From Cryptomeria japonica (Eukaryota; Streptophyta; Pinopsida; Cupressales; Cupressaceae): a DNA stretch of 64,000 nt. The DNA lies in contig NC_081410.1 of assembly GCF_030272615.1 (NCBI RefSeq), positions 147,492,849 to 147,556,848 on the forward strand. The letters run 5' to 3'. The translations under genes and the position numbers were made by a program. The notes beneath the pieces are model-generated. The model was given only the letters and a program-made list of their open reading frames with translations, was not told where the DNA came from and searched no databases. How positions within the stretch are numbered: the stretch's first letter is position 1; each line of letters begins with the position of its first letter. Shown piece by piece: positions 1 through 11,592 of this stretch.

Positions 1-436
1 AAACAGGACTTAATCAATTTCGGGTTTCCAAATACCATTAAACCAGCAATTAAAAATAGAAGAACCCTGCAGTGCATACATATTTATTATTTATTAAGAA
101 TATCAATCAACCAAGTGTGTATTTTCATTACCCATATGGTTTGAATAAATTCTTCCAGATAACCTATTGCTTGTATAAGTCGGAGAAGTAATAACCAAAA
201 AAAAAAACTGCAGTTAATTGAGGCCCAGCATTAAGCTGTACCATTTTGATCTGTTCAGCCATACAAAACTGCTGACCAGGGTTCTCGGTTGCAAAAATGT
301 AGTTTATTGATAAAACTGCCAAAATAACACAGTTTATTCAATAAACCACAAAATCCCACAGTTAACTGCAGTTTGGCATTGGGATCATGCTGATCTAAAT
401 TGTCCAGCAATGTACAATTATTGACCACAGTTTAGT

Positions 437-542
437 CAACAAAACACAGCTTTCAAAAAACACTGCTAAAACTGCAGTTTTTTCAACAAAACACAGCTTT
501 CAAAAAACACTGCTAAAACTGCAGTTTTTTCAACAAAACACC
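437..542. repeat. 47-bp tandem repeat, two copies plus a partial third
   Basis: The unit starts CAACAAAACACAGC and ends with a run of T. It begins at 437, 484 and 531, exactly 47 bp apart, with copies 1 and 2 essentially identical and copy 3 cut after about 12 bases. No coding potential. Confidence 0.85.
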
Positions 543-1369
543 CTTGCCCTCTTCAATATAAAATTGAATTCTACTTTTTTTATTTTATCAATTTTCCAAC
601 TCCACACTAGGAGAACAAAACATTTTACTTTCAGAAAAAGGTGAACAAGTAAACAGGTGAATTAATGACCAACAAATTAGGTCACGCTTCTGGCATTGCT
701 GGTTTTCAACCTTTCCACATTACTTTCAGTTATTCTCAAGCTGCCATGTGAAAGAGGTAAGGCCCATGAGTGTATTTCATGTTTTAGTTTAAATTTTCTG
801 GGTTAGAGTTAGTTGTTTAAGTAAATATAATGTTTACTTCTAAGCCTAAGCCCTGACATCAAAGATTAATGTCAGAAACCCTAACCCTAACATTTTTTAT
901 TTTAGGGTTTGATTTAATGATCTTTTTACTACACGGTACCGAATATGTTGTCATTGTTATGCTAAATCTAACTTTAAGCTTAAACTATTACTTTAGTGTA
1001 CAGTTAGCATTAGGTTTTTTGGTAATTCCTAAATAAAAATTTAAAAGGTGCACTTGCTATATACTAAACCCAACCCTAATCCCACAAAAAAACACATTTA
1101 GGGCTTGGTACTTTTTCTGCTTTTATTATACCTAAAGACTGCTATGCTGAAATTCACTCTAGCCCTAAAATATTTTTTTAGTTTAGAATTAGGGTTAGTT
1201 ATTTTAAAATTTTTACTAAACATTAAGACAGCTATGCTTTTCATTTTTTAATATTTATTAACCCCAATGGCTATGCATTTATTTATTATTTAAGCTCATA
1301 ATGCCACGTGAGCCTATTGCAACTACATGCCCAATTCACATAGGCTAAAATGCTATTTTTGCAGGATTG

Positions 1370-2460
1370 AAAAAAGTAGAGAAATTAACCCTTTCAAATG
1401 AAATTCAACAAAGTTATCTGGGCATTATGTGAAGGATTGCAGAAGTTATCCTAAGAATGTAACCCACCAAACACTATCATCTCTATAGGCTTTGCATAAA
1501 GCAAGGTAAAAAAAAACTAAAAGGCAATGCTACAATAAAATCATCCAAAAGGTCATCTAGTGCCACTGAAGTTGGCAAGGGACCTTTGGATGAGAAGGAA
1601 CTTTCATGACAAACTCATCCCAACACTTTTGATGCACCATATTCTGCCAAAAAATCTAATACTAGTAGGCGAATGTATGTCTTTTTGAAACATGTACCCT
1701 CCTGAAGCCAGACTATCTTTGAAGAGCATGGGATGGAGAAAGAATGCGTGTGCTCAGGTTAAAATACTGATAGCCAATTTGGGCATTACTTAATCATCCC
1801 ATTCAATGTTTGCATTAACTCTTATTAGCAAGCAATGATTTATGCCATCGTTATTGCAGATCCTACTTTTCAAAGCCACATCATATGAGAACCTTGGAGT
1901 TTATATGATAAAACTAAAAGATGTGGTGCAGAACATTAGTGAGGTACTCATTGAACATCACAAGGAATAAGAAAAGCCAGGTTGCACTCTAATGTCAGAT
2001 AGCTGGACTTGGAGAGAAAATCACACAATATTAACCTTCCGTGTGATATTCAAAGTCGTGTGATATTCCTCAAAGCCATGTATGCATCTTAATAAAATGA
2101 AATTGGCCCACTTATTTTTTTGTGTTTGATGACGTAGTGATAGAGTTTAGAGTCAAAATGTGTAGTGCAATTTATAACAAATAATACAGCAAATTGTGAG
2201 GCAGACACAAAATTTCTAATAAAAAAGTAACTTGTGTTGTTTTCAGGCCCATGCACAATACATTGTCTTGATTCAACCCTATAAGACATTGACAAACTTC
2301 CATGTATTAAATCTACAATAGAGGGAAGACCAATCAATCAATTCATATATAATCGCACTAGGGTGCTCAACTTGATAAGATGCTTCACCAGGTGTGACAA
2401 GGCTTACTGCTCACTTTCTTGCATTGTAGAATTCATGTGTCAAAAGATGAACTTAAAATA
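1370..2460 (+). pseudogene. hAT-superfamily transposase relic (DUF659 / RNase H-like core)
   Basis: Reading the plus strand across frames gives a chain of motifs typical of plant hAT transposases. There is a degraded zinc-finger-like start near 1400-1480, then residues ending GCTLMSDSWTWRE at about 1983-2021, which corresponds to the family's GCTIMSDGWTD block. Further on come ITNNTANCEAD (about 2172) and GPCTIHCLD (about 2247), which match the TDNASNY and PCAAHCLDL blocks, and then FIYNRTRVLNLIRCFT (about 2342-2390), which matches the family's FIYNH..vL..MR.FT. Stops and frame changes interrupt every part, so it is long dead. No terminal inverted repeats or 8-bp target duplications could be fixed. 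It lies inside the receptor intron, on the opposite strand. Confidence 0.75.
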
Positions 2461-3480
2461 CATGTAACTTTTATCAGATTGTGTTGAATGTAGCTTTGCC
2501 AATCACATGAATGGTATCACCATTGCATGCCTTGTTTTTTGATAAGTCGTTTTGGATGGATGCACAATAATCTTGTGCAAATTTCACAACTTTTGATCTA
2601 AGTGCTGACTGAGATTGGTTGATGGTGAAAAACTTGTGGGTAATTTTTATGATGACATAAACAGAGTAAAAAGGCGGTAACATGGTCCAAAAAGTGGGTA
2701 ACTGGGTTTATTATGACTTTCAAGCTACCGGATATCACTTAACTCATCATTCCTTTTATAGTAATTCATTCAAGGATAATGCAGAGGGTGAAAACAGCCT
2801 ATTCAAATGCACTGCAACATTTTTTCATAGTGCAGAAGATTGACAAGCAGCCCTTGCAAATGCCAATGTACAAGTAGTGGATGGGATTCTTCTCCAACAA
2901 ATGTACAGTAGACTCGAGGAAGATCAACACTACCTACTATATTCTAAATTAATAATTTGTTATCAGACTTCATATATAGCCTTTTTGCTTATTGAAAAAA
3001 TTTTAAATTGAAATAAATTATGGATATTATTATTTATTACAAAAATTATTTTACAACTAATCTAATGTCAATGTAAAGGTGGGACTACTTTAACAGAGAA
3101 ACCAAATTGCTTCACTGGATGGCAATGTGTATTCTAGGCCGGATATGGATCTTTTTCTGTTTGCAAGCAATCTTGGAATGTGTTTCAACTTACTGTAATG
3201 CCCATAATTTTAAAATTGAAAATTTGCATACAAAAACACCAAAAAAATTCAGATGTAACGCCCACAAAGTAAACTTGCAAGAGAACACAGCTAATAATTT
3301 TATTTTTTTTATGAAAAAAACATCATTCTAAAAGAAACACTCTTAGAATGATCAAAAGGTCATGCATACTGTCATTGTGTACAACACCTTTCAGAGATTA
3401 ACCTAATACCATGCCTTCATTGACTTATATCATTAAAAAATTTAAAAAAACAATTCAAGAACATTTACTACTATCCACAC

Positions 3481-3628
3481 ATAGGTGGTCATGCTCTACA
3501 GCTCTTAACTCTTTAATCCTATATTTAACTCGATTTTGGTACTTGACAGGGATGATAGGTGGTCATCCTCAACAACTCTTAACTCTTTAATCTTATAGTT
3601 AACTTGATTTTGGGACTTGACAGGGATG
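3481..3628. repeat. 74-bp imperfect tandem duplication
   Basis: Two successive copies begin ATAGGTGGTCAT at 3481 and 3555 and end TTGACAGGGATG. They differ at a handful of bases. Noncoding, within the receptor intron. Confidence 0.8.
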
Positions 3629-4465
3629 TACAGAGAGGTTAGCACACTCCCACATCCTAACTTAACAAGCTCTAAAATGCTCCATAAAACCAATAAAGTT
3701 TCTCACCATAAAGCACTATGTAGACACTTTTGGTAACTAACAAAAATTTCCTAACACTTTAAACAAGGTCGAATGTTTTCCAGACACTATAGAATAGCTT
3801 ATTCCAAGAGATTATTAAGGGATTCAATGAATAATGCATGTAGATGGTGCTATGCTCAAAAGGAGAAAACCAAACATGATTGGCTGGGTGAACTAACGGG
3901 TACTTGAATTTTTTCTTATTATTCCCACTAATTAGATTTGATGACCTATACAAGTCACTCAATTCCTAGAAGAATTTAGGCAATGCCTACAAGAAAATGC
4001 AAATCACCTTCAGATGAATTACAACACATTTAGAGCTAAAACTCCAACTTGCTTTTAGAATTTTCTTTTTATTGTGTTAAAGAACATGATATCACTCAAC
4101 AAGTTACAGACATGGCTAAGACAACTATTCTGTAGATGTAATATAAATAGTTACGAGAAATATAAATAAAAGGATATAATGTAGATGTTCTCCTTAAATT
4201 TCTCAAGGGAAAGACTTGATGAATCTTATTATTATATCAACGCTGTACTTCAAATTTTCAACCAACTGGTTGAAGATTAAATGCTTATATTCATGCACCC
4301 CACGAATCATATATACTAATTGTACATTATATCATATGGTCTTATTTGGATCACATTCATCTCATTCATATAATATTACCAAACAATTCTAATAAAAAAA
4401 CCCTGTGCGTTACATATGCCATTTGGCATTTTGGCCCCTTGTTGGATGTCTCAACCTATTGGGTG

Positions 4466-4502
4466 GTGTGTGTGTCTCTCTCTCTCTCTATATATATATA
4501 TA
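4466..4502. repeat. Compound GT/CT/TA microsatellite
   Basis: A short GT run passes into about nine CT dinucleotides and then about eight TA dinucleotides. Confidence 0.85.
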
Positions 4503-6227
4503 TCACCAGAGATCTGCAGATTCAGCCATTTAAAACCTGTACATACCTATCCTATATCCTTAATGCAACCACTTGAGCCAACAACAGATGAATGATTTGT
4601 CTTGATCCATCACAACCTTAACCTACAGCTTAAGAAAATTTGAGGTTAAAAGCTTTAAATACTGCTAAACTTAATGAAGTTTAATGATAATTAGTAATTT
4701 AACTTCCCTAATTATAATTTTATGTAGTTAAAGTTCAATCAATTCAAGTTTCTGGAATTCACTAGTAGGACAAGACCTTAAATGTTTCTACTCTCAAGCA
4801 GCATTGAAGATGATCGACCTAATTCCCTTGACAAGATTGATCCTAAATTGGAATGAATCACAGCCGAGGAGATGCCCTCATTTGATGAAGATGATTTGGC
4901 CATCTTGAATAAGGTTTAATGACCATGACCCCTGTTGTAAGGAGAACAGGGATAAGCAGCATCAGCTTCTGCTTCACATTCTGCGGTCTAGTAGACTAAA
5001 AGGCTAATTGTGTTTTGAACTTTTATTTTGTAGTTTAAGACTTAATTTGTAACAAGTACACCAAACTTGATTGGCAATCTCATAATCATCAAAAATATAA
5101 GAGTAATTGGCAACATTGGATCTTTATTTACATCTTTTGTTTGAACTTTGTTTCTCTTTCTACACATTATATTTGGCATGAGATAACAATTGCAGTTTTC
5201 CCCTATATGTCTATGAGTATTTTAGAATTCTTTAATTTGCCAAGTTTTTTTAATTCTAAACCTGACTGATTGAGTTACTTTTACATTTTCTGACTGCAAT
5301 GTGACTGTCGTGTGAATAGAATGCTACAATGGTATAAATTCTCCAAGATACCTAGAGAAATAAAATACATAATCAGTTTAACCAGAAGAATTTGGACAAA
5401 CCCACAATGGTATTGTGTTGTGTTAATCGTGCCAAATTAGAAAAGAAGAAAACAACTTCATAGCATAAGTTTAAGAAGAAATTGTTTATAAGATCATTGC
5501 TTGTTGATTAAATAGGGTCAATACCAACAAGCCACGTTCAAACCCTTAGGAAATGCAAGCACCATGAATGACAGAAAGAAGTCCAAGTTTCAAAGTCACT
5601 CGGTCTAACTTAAGGGTATTGTTGCTCAAAAAATACAGCAAGTTCAAAATTGTATATGCACAGAGAGCTTAGAAATTAAAATCCATTCCAATGGACAGCA
5701 CTGTATGGTACATATGAATGTAACCAATATGACGAACCAGGTTCAATTCCCTCAATGAACCGCATGGAAGCTCCTGTGTGTTCAATCAGCGAGAAAAGAA
5801 AACAGCACACGTTCCCTGCCTGGGTGATGAGGCCCCTGCTTGTGCTCCATGGAATGAGGGACTGATAAATTCCCAATTCACCAAACCAATAAAAAGAAAG
5901 TTTATAATGAAGAAAACCATTAAAATTTTAAATGTTCAATATGAAAAATAAAAACAATCCAGGTCTGCGGTTGGTGTCATACTCAGAAATCAACAAAAAT
6001 TTGCCGACAGCACACATAATAAGGGTCATTTCAAACTAGCATTTAGACAGGTAAAAACTACAAACAAAATACCTTCGTTAAAACATATTACAATAGGGCT
6101 AATAATCTTCACAAGCAAAGCAATAGCAGAACTGCAGAATCCATGCAAAATTAATCAGTACAAGAACTTCTCAATTATACAGTTAAAAACACAGAGAAAC
6201 TAGGTATCGAGAAGACTGAAAACTTGC

Positions 6228-6543
6228 CTCCACGGTCGACAAGAACAATATTAGGAAGTCCACCAGGGCTGGTTCTAAAGTCGACCGCTGAAGCAAATTC
6301 CTGGCAACCCATGTGATTCTCATCATGATAAGCAGCAGTCCCGATCATTGATCCGCCATACTGAGGAATACCAAAATTGCCTATAGCGCTGTCATATGTG
6401 CCCTTAATATTTTCCGGCGAGGTAACCCCTAAATTGTTCTTCTCCACCACAAATTTCCCCATGGCCGGGGATGCAATCCAAGCCATCGTCAACAGCATCA
6501 TTGCCAACAGCCCATAGCCGCTGCCGCCCCTTTTTCTCGCCAT
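6228..6543 (-). CDS. Vacuolar-sorting receptor, first coding exon (signal peptide and start of PA domain)
   Basis: These receptors bind sorting signals of soluble vacuolar proteins in the Golgi/prevacuolar pathway. The exon encodes a signal peptide (MARKRGGSG, then the hydrophobic stretch LLAMMLLTMAWIA and a cleavage-like SPAMG), followed by the mature start KFVVEKNNLGVTSPENIKGT, IGNFGIPQYGG and GGLPNIVLVDRG. This order is the hallmark N-terminus of the family, with VDRG opening the protease-associated lumenal domain. I prefer the ATG at 6543 to the upstream in-frame ATG at 6555, because known members begin with MAR-type starts right before the hydrophobic core. Coding stops matching after GGAG at 6228, where GCAAGT (6227-6222) would be a GC-type splice donor in phase 1; the next codon would then be the conserved D of VDRGD. 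Only about a sixth of the usual roughly 620-residue protein is present. Confidence 0.85.
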
Positions 6544-6636
6544 TGCTGTATTCACCAGAAAAGACCCGTGTAAAACTTAAGATTTTTCTCTCCTACTTGA
6601 AATTTTCAGGCCTATCATTCACACTAACTAATTTGG

Positions 6637-6643
6637 CTATATA
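6637..6643 (-). promoter_or_regulatory. Candidate TATA box of the vacuolar-sorting receptor gene
   Basis: The minus strand reads CTTATATAGCC about 95 bases upstream of the chosen ATG, a suitable distance for a start site near 6605 and a leader of about 60 bases. Judged on sequence and position only. Confidence 0.45.
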
Positions 6644-8139
6644 AGATCATTAAACTTGGCTAGGCCGTCTTGCATTTCAAGCCCTGGACCTAATCAAATC
6701 AGAATCTATTTTAAATGAGAAATATAAATTTTTAAAACAAGAAACAGCAGGGTTAAACGCCGATTGGCTAAACCCTGTATGCACAGAAGGCAAGGAGGAA
6801 TTTAACAACTAAAAACCCTTCACCAGCAGAAAAAAAATTCAACGGGATTGAAATATTTATACTGACGGCTTTGGCAATTCTGAAGTGGGGGGGCCGTCAA
6901 TCCAAGCCAAAAGATTGGCTTTCCTACGTCGGCGGACTTTCTACAAATTATTTCCAGATGGGTTTCGAGATTCCCAGTATTAAAGCAAAAATAGACGAAC
7001 AGGGCATCAATTCGTTGCTTTATTATATACTAAGATTCATTATCAAATAGGTAAGGTAGCCATTGCCGGAGCTTTGTCTGTACTTCTGGTTTGAATTATT
7101 ACACAGGGCGAGAAAAGATTTAGATTGCTTGATGACCAATTTATTGCACATAATTATGCACAGGTGTCCTTAGAAAGATATAAACGATGTTCCCGAGGAT
7201 TGCAAATTGTCATTCATAACCCCATAAAAGATGCTCCTGATTAATTTTATTTCTTTTAAACTAAACTGCCTAGGTAGATAAGGCCAGGTTACTTTCAATT
7301 CCTTGGAGAGACCGCATGATAAGAAACGTGATCGAAAGGACGTGAAATCGACGGGCACAGAGTCGAAATTACCGGCAACATTGTCGTGATGGTAAAACTT
7401 TTATTTCCCGTGCCCATTTATCCAATCTTGGGATCACTGTCATCAGATTGCCCTTGCGCCTTCATCATTGTCTAAGATGATATATTGTTTTTTTATATAA
7501 AGCTAGCAAATAATTTTATCTTAATATATTTTAGGGGTTGGATTATCTACTAGATTTATTATAGATTTAAAGAATTTAGACTGTTTCTTCAATTGACATT
7601 TCATAATTCTTGTAAATGGTCATAAGTTTGGTCAATGATTGGTAAAGTTGTGCTAAGATTTTGGGTTCTTTCTATGTAGGTCCAAGGTTAAACTCTTGTC
7701 GATTGAATTTTTCTAGTGACAGACTTGTTTGAGCCTAATTTGTCACCCTAAGGGATTAGAGGAGGGGCCTTACCTTATCTTGAGCTAAGCTTAGGATGAT
7801 GAGTTGCATCTATCGATTCTCCTCCGTTAGAAAAAATACAATGTCTTGTTTAAGTTTATAATTGTAGCTAATTCAATTATTGATGTGTAAGTGGATATAA
7901 GTTACAAATTCTTGTTGAAGTTTATAAATGTGGTTAATTCAATTATTGATGTGTAAGTGGATATAAGTCACAAATTTTTAAGTTCTTTAAGAATAAGTAA
8001 AAGCACTTAAAGGTGTTAAGGGATGATCAAAAAACACATGTATAAATGGTCTTATTGGTCAAGCATTTCATATTTATGTTTTTTTGTCATAGTCATTTCA
8101 TAGAGCTTCGCCAACAAAACCATTTATATATGTGTTTAT
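6644..8139. other. Receptor upstream region; nothing else recognised
   Basis: AT-rich, with no ORF that resembles a protein family. It contains a G-run near 6887 and no tandem repeat that stands out. It may include distal promoter elements of the receptor gene. Confidence 0.5.
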
Positions 8140-8875
8140 TGTTAGGATTTAGGTGACATCAACCTTGTAAATCCTTTAATTTATTATTTTCTAATATCTT
8201 TTGTAATGGACCCATAAGAGGTTATATCGTTTAATCAACAATAGTGAAAGAGACCGTGTAAAGGCAAAGTTACTTTTACCATTTGTCTTCGGGGGAAAGG
8301 ACAAATTAGCTAGGTTACCCCTCTTATAATCCTCTATTTTGAGGTGGGTGGACACTTATCAAGGGTTCTAAGAGGATCTATGATGGTTATGGCAATCATT
8401 ATTGATTCTATGACAATATTTATGATGAAATCCTTACGTGGGTGCCCATGCATAAGAGATGTCTTATGACAGTTGTAAGTGCATCTGTAAGAGGCTATTA
8501 TGGGTGTTTTTGACTCATATCAAGGAGATACACGTGAGTTTTTTTAGGTGATTTTATAGCCTGTTGTTTGGTGATGCCATGGTGGTATTCATCCTCACAA
8601 ATCTCTATAAATTGGGTCCTTAAGCTAGAGTTATTCATTCAATCTTGTTCAGTTTCTAGGATAACGAAGTGCTACTAGATTTTACAGAGGTCTACAAGAG
8701 AAGTGTATTGTTGTTGTAATATTCATTTGATTAGTAATATACTTGCCTCTCTTTTTGTGGTGGATTTTTTTCTTGAAAGAGTTTCTCCACGTAAATCTGG
8801 TGTTTCATGTGTAATGGTTTTCTTGTTCTTGTTTTGATTCTACAATCAATTTGATAAGGGTTAATCCTAGTTTCA
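8140..8875 (+). mobile_element. Probable solo LTR, Copia-type
   Basis: The stretch starts TGTTAGGATT and, about 720 bases later, shows the inverted counterpart AATCCTA (8862-8869) followed shortly by CA. Inside it has a TATA-like TCTATAAATTGG near 8600 and, close to the 3' end, the phrase TTTCTCCACGTAAATCTGG, a signature commonly seen near the end of plant Copia LTRs. No primer site or second LTR is found next to it, and a target duplication is not evident, so boundaries are approximate. Confidence 0.55.
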
Positions 8876-9978
8876 GATTTGCAATAATATTCATTTAAAG
8901 TTCATATTGCAAGCTTTCTTCACCTTATTTTACAACATTTATTAGCCATGCAATGTAGTGCCTTGCTTAAGAACCCCCGAGGACACAAGCCAAGAAACAT
9001 GGAATTGTTTTTTTTTTAAACATTCCAAAAAAAAATTAACAACTACAACACCAAATATACAACATAACTTATCGCACTTGCACGACAACATGCACACAAG
9101 TGACATTGTGACACACATATTAAGACAGCAAAGATGATCTCTCCATTATATTGGCAAGGAGGCACTAGTGGAAGACCGAGTGAACACAGGACGACTCACT
9201 GCGATCAATTTGAGAGAGAGAGGATGACACCTCAATAATGATAGGATACCAACACACAAGTTTGCATTCTCTTACAACAACGCACAAGGATGGGATAAGA
9301 GGATCATCACCCTACAATCCACAACAATCCAAGCTCAATGACTCCAAATAACTTACTAGCTCACACAATTGACCTATGACATCTTGTCACAACTTAACAA
9401 CGCATGTAAGCAGAAGACTTAAATCTTGAAATACCAACCAATCGTAGAGGAAGTCTTGGAACATGTTAAGTATGATCAATAAGGGGATTTAACCCCTACA
9501 AGACTTCAAGAGACCTTGCAAGATGATGCATGATGATCTCAACCATCTCCTTAGTGCTAGGTGCGATGATCAGCCTTCTACAAACAAAGTCACAAAAACT
9601 AATGCAATTGACACCATGACTTTTCACTACAACACAAAAGGACCACCTCAGAGGTTCCCTGGACTCTCTAATACCAAATGAGAAACTTTTGTAAACAAGT
9701 TTTATTTGTCTAGGGTCCTGAAAAGCTTGTCATCAAAGAATTGAGGACATCAGCATTATAGGTGGACTAGGGTGCCTAACTAGGACACTTGTCACATCCC
9801 AGATTTTTGGCTTGAATAAATTATTAAATTTTAATAATTTTTTTATGGATTTTTAATTTTAATAATTGAGTAATCATTGTTTTGGAATTGAATAACTGAT
9901 TGTTGATTGTTAAGTAAACATTGTTGACTAATCATTGTTGAGTTTATTCATTTTAAAATGAAAGTCGAGTATAATTTG
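8876..9978. other. Repeat-poor intergenic DNA left of element C
   Basis: No coding region or clear repeat seen. The 3' half is AT-rich (for example around 9830-9950) and forms the left flank of the insertion site of element C. Confidence 0.5.
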
Positions 9979-11574
9979 TGTAGGATGAAAATGGAATCAT
10001 GTGAATTAGGACCTAATCCCACTCTCATTCACATTTTGGAATATGAAATCTCCCAAGGAGATGATTCACTTTGACTTCTTGTGACGGAGAGTCAAGGAAT
10101 ATGTTTAGGGTTTATATTCCTTTGTTGCTATGAAGAGGAGATGAGCTAAATGCAAGCAAATGACAAACAATGTTAAGGAGATGAAAAATATTGATAACAT
10201 AAACTAAAATAACTAAAAATACAGAATTGAGACTGAGACGCAAGCTACAAAATAGGGAATAAAATTCAGATGTGCACATGTCAGTAGAAATTGAGCTGAA
10301 TTGAGCTAGACCAGGGCATTGGGCACTCTGGTCTCTGAAACTGTACTGAGTTGATCTTCTAGAATATGCAACCTGAAGTCCTGAGACATTGAACTGCCAC
10401 AAAAGCACAAAAATGTAGAGGACCAAGGTGCTAGGCACTTTGGTTCTAGACCAGAGCACTGGGTCCTTCTTGATCTGGACTTGCACTTGCAATCTCTAGC
10501 TTTCTCGAAGAACACAACTTCATCGGATCTCTGTACCTACACGTGCAACTTGAAAAATGGTGTTTGGGTGGCTATATAGTGTTTTTCCTTAGTCAAGCCC
10601 CTTGTTTTGGTGATTTCCACCCCCACGAGTAGCTAATGAAATGTTGAAATGTGTGTGTCTCCTAAAATATCATGTGTCTACAAAATCCCAATGAGCTAGA
10701 ATGCAAAATTTAGAGTTTTGCCCTATGTTGGGTACAAACCCTAAATGTAAATGAGGATGTTTCAAATCACAAATGCAATAATGGATCTAAAGAAAGAATG
10801 TAAATATGAAAACAAGTGTTGTGAAACTTATATAGAGATATGAAAAGAATATGAAACCATACAAAACCCTAAGGGGGAGGTACAAGTCAATCAACAGTAG
10901 GTGATCTCCCTCCAAAGCTTCAATTGATGATGAAAATGGTTGATGAAGAATTGATAGATGCCTGATCTATTGATTAAAGACTTCGCATAACCTGCACTTT
11001 CACTTCACAAGAGGCTTCTTCAATTACTAGAGTTGTTGGATCCTTCAAATGAGGAAAAGAAAGGTTATATATATGAAACACTAGCTTTGTTTTTTATCAA
11101 AGGCCGACCTAGAATTGATATATTTTCACATGAACTTGGATTTAAACATTATAATACTGCCGAAACATGATCCCAAAATTTGAGGAAAAAAAGTTGGGAC
11201 CAAAACGTCGCGCTCTGGTGCAATCGGCTTTTTTTTCAAATTTTTAGAGATGCATGATATCGTGATTACAAAGTCAATTCCAGACCAATGCGACAATTTG
11301 AGTTGTTTAGATATTGAAAATCAACCCTTAAAGGTCGAAATAGGACTTAATCAAGATTTTTATGAATTGATTGATTAAAAGGGATAAAATAAAAAGTGGC
11401 ACACTTAGGGTTAAGGGCCCAAGTTTATGATGTGTGGAGTGATGAAACAGGACTTTAGATTTAATTAAATGCTTAAAGGGAATTTAAAATGCAAAATGCA
11501 AGACACTAAGGAGGGTGCTAACCTAAGCGTGAAATTGTACCAACTAATTAAGGGTGTATAATTGTGACGCTACA
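9979..11574 (-). repeat. Element C 3' LTR
   Basis: Left member of the 1.6-kb repeat pair. In plus coordinates it starts TGTAGGATG and ends GACGCTACA. Alignment with 40759-42350 holds over the whole length, with many substitutions and small indels by eye, indicating an old insertion. It carries a TATA-like ACTATATAGCC on the minus strand near 10571-10580. Confidence 0.8.
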
Positions 11575-11592
11575 TTTAGCCCCCACTTTAGC
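11575..11592 (-). other. Element C polypurine tract
   Basis: Immediately next to the LTR the minus strand reads GCTAAAGTGGGGGCTAAA, a purine-rich tract in the position where plus-strand DNA synthesis is primed. It fixes the 3' end of element C here. Confidence 0.65.

Larger units (their letters stand above)
1..6227 (-). other. Vacuolar-sorting receptor intron 1 (5' part; continues beyond window)
   Basis: Inferred from the receptor exon at 6228-6543: transcription runs towards lower coordinates and no second exon (the cysteine-rich continuation of the protease-associated domain or the EGF repeats) can be read anywhere down to base 1. The stretch is AT-rich and holds a dead hAT transposase, two short tandem duplications and a CT/TA microsatellite. 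If the exon is live, the intron is at least 6.2 kb, which is in keeping with gymnosperm genes. The alternative is that exon 1 is an isolated fragment of a pseudogene. Confidence 0.5.

Noticed and set aside
840-1200. Several AACCCTA / TTAGGGT phrases suggesting interstitial telomere repeats
   Set aside because: Only isolated or double units, not a tandem array of the plant TTTAGGG unit; compatible with AT-rich DNA and telo-box motifs.
5676-5876. Minus-strand 66-codon frame downstream of receptor exon 1, considered as exon 2
   Set aside because: It lacks the expected continuation of the protease-associated domain (D-C-[FY]-F, WNAQ, A-A-VLVAD) and has no suitable splice sites.
7170-7358. Minus-strand 62-codon frame upstream of the receptor gene
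   Set aside because: No family resemblance, no promoter or conserved features; most likely random.
10112-10515. Overlapping minus-strand frames of 126 and 69 codons
   Set aside because: They lie entirely within the element C LTR, and the homologous LTR at 40759-42350 does not keep them open.
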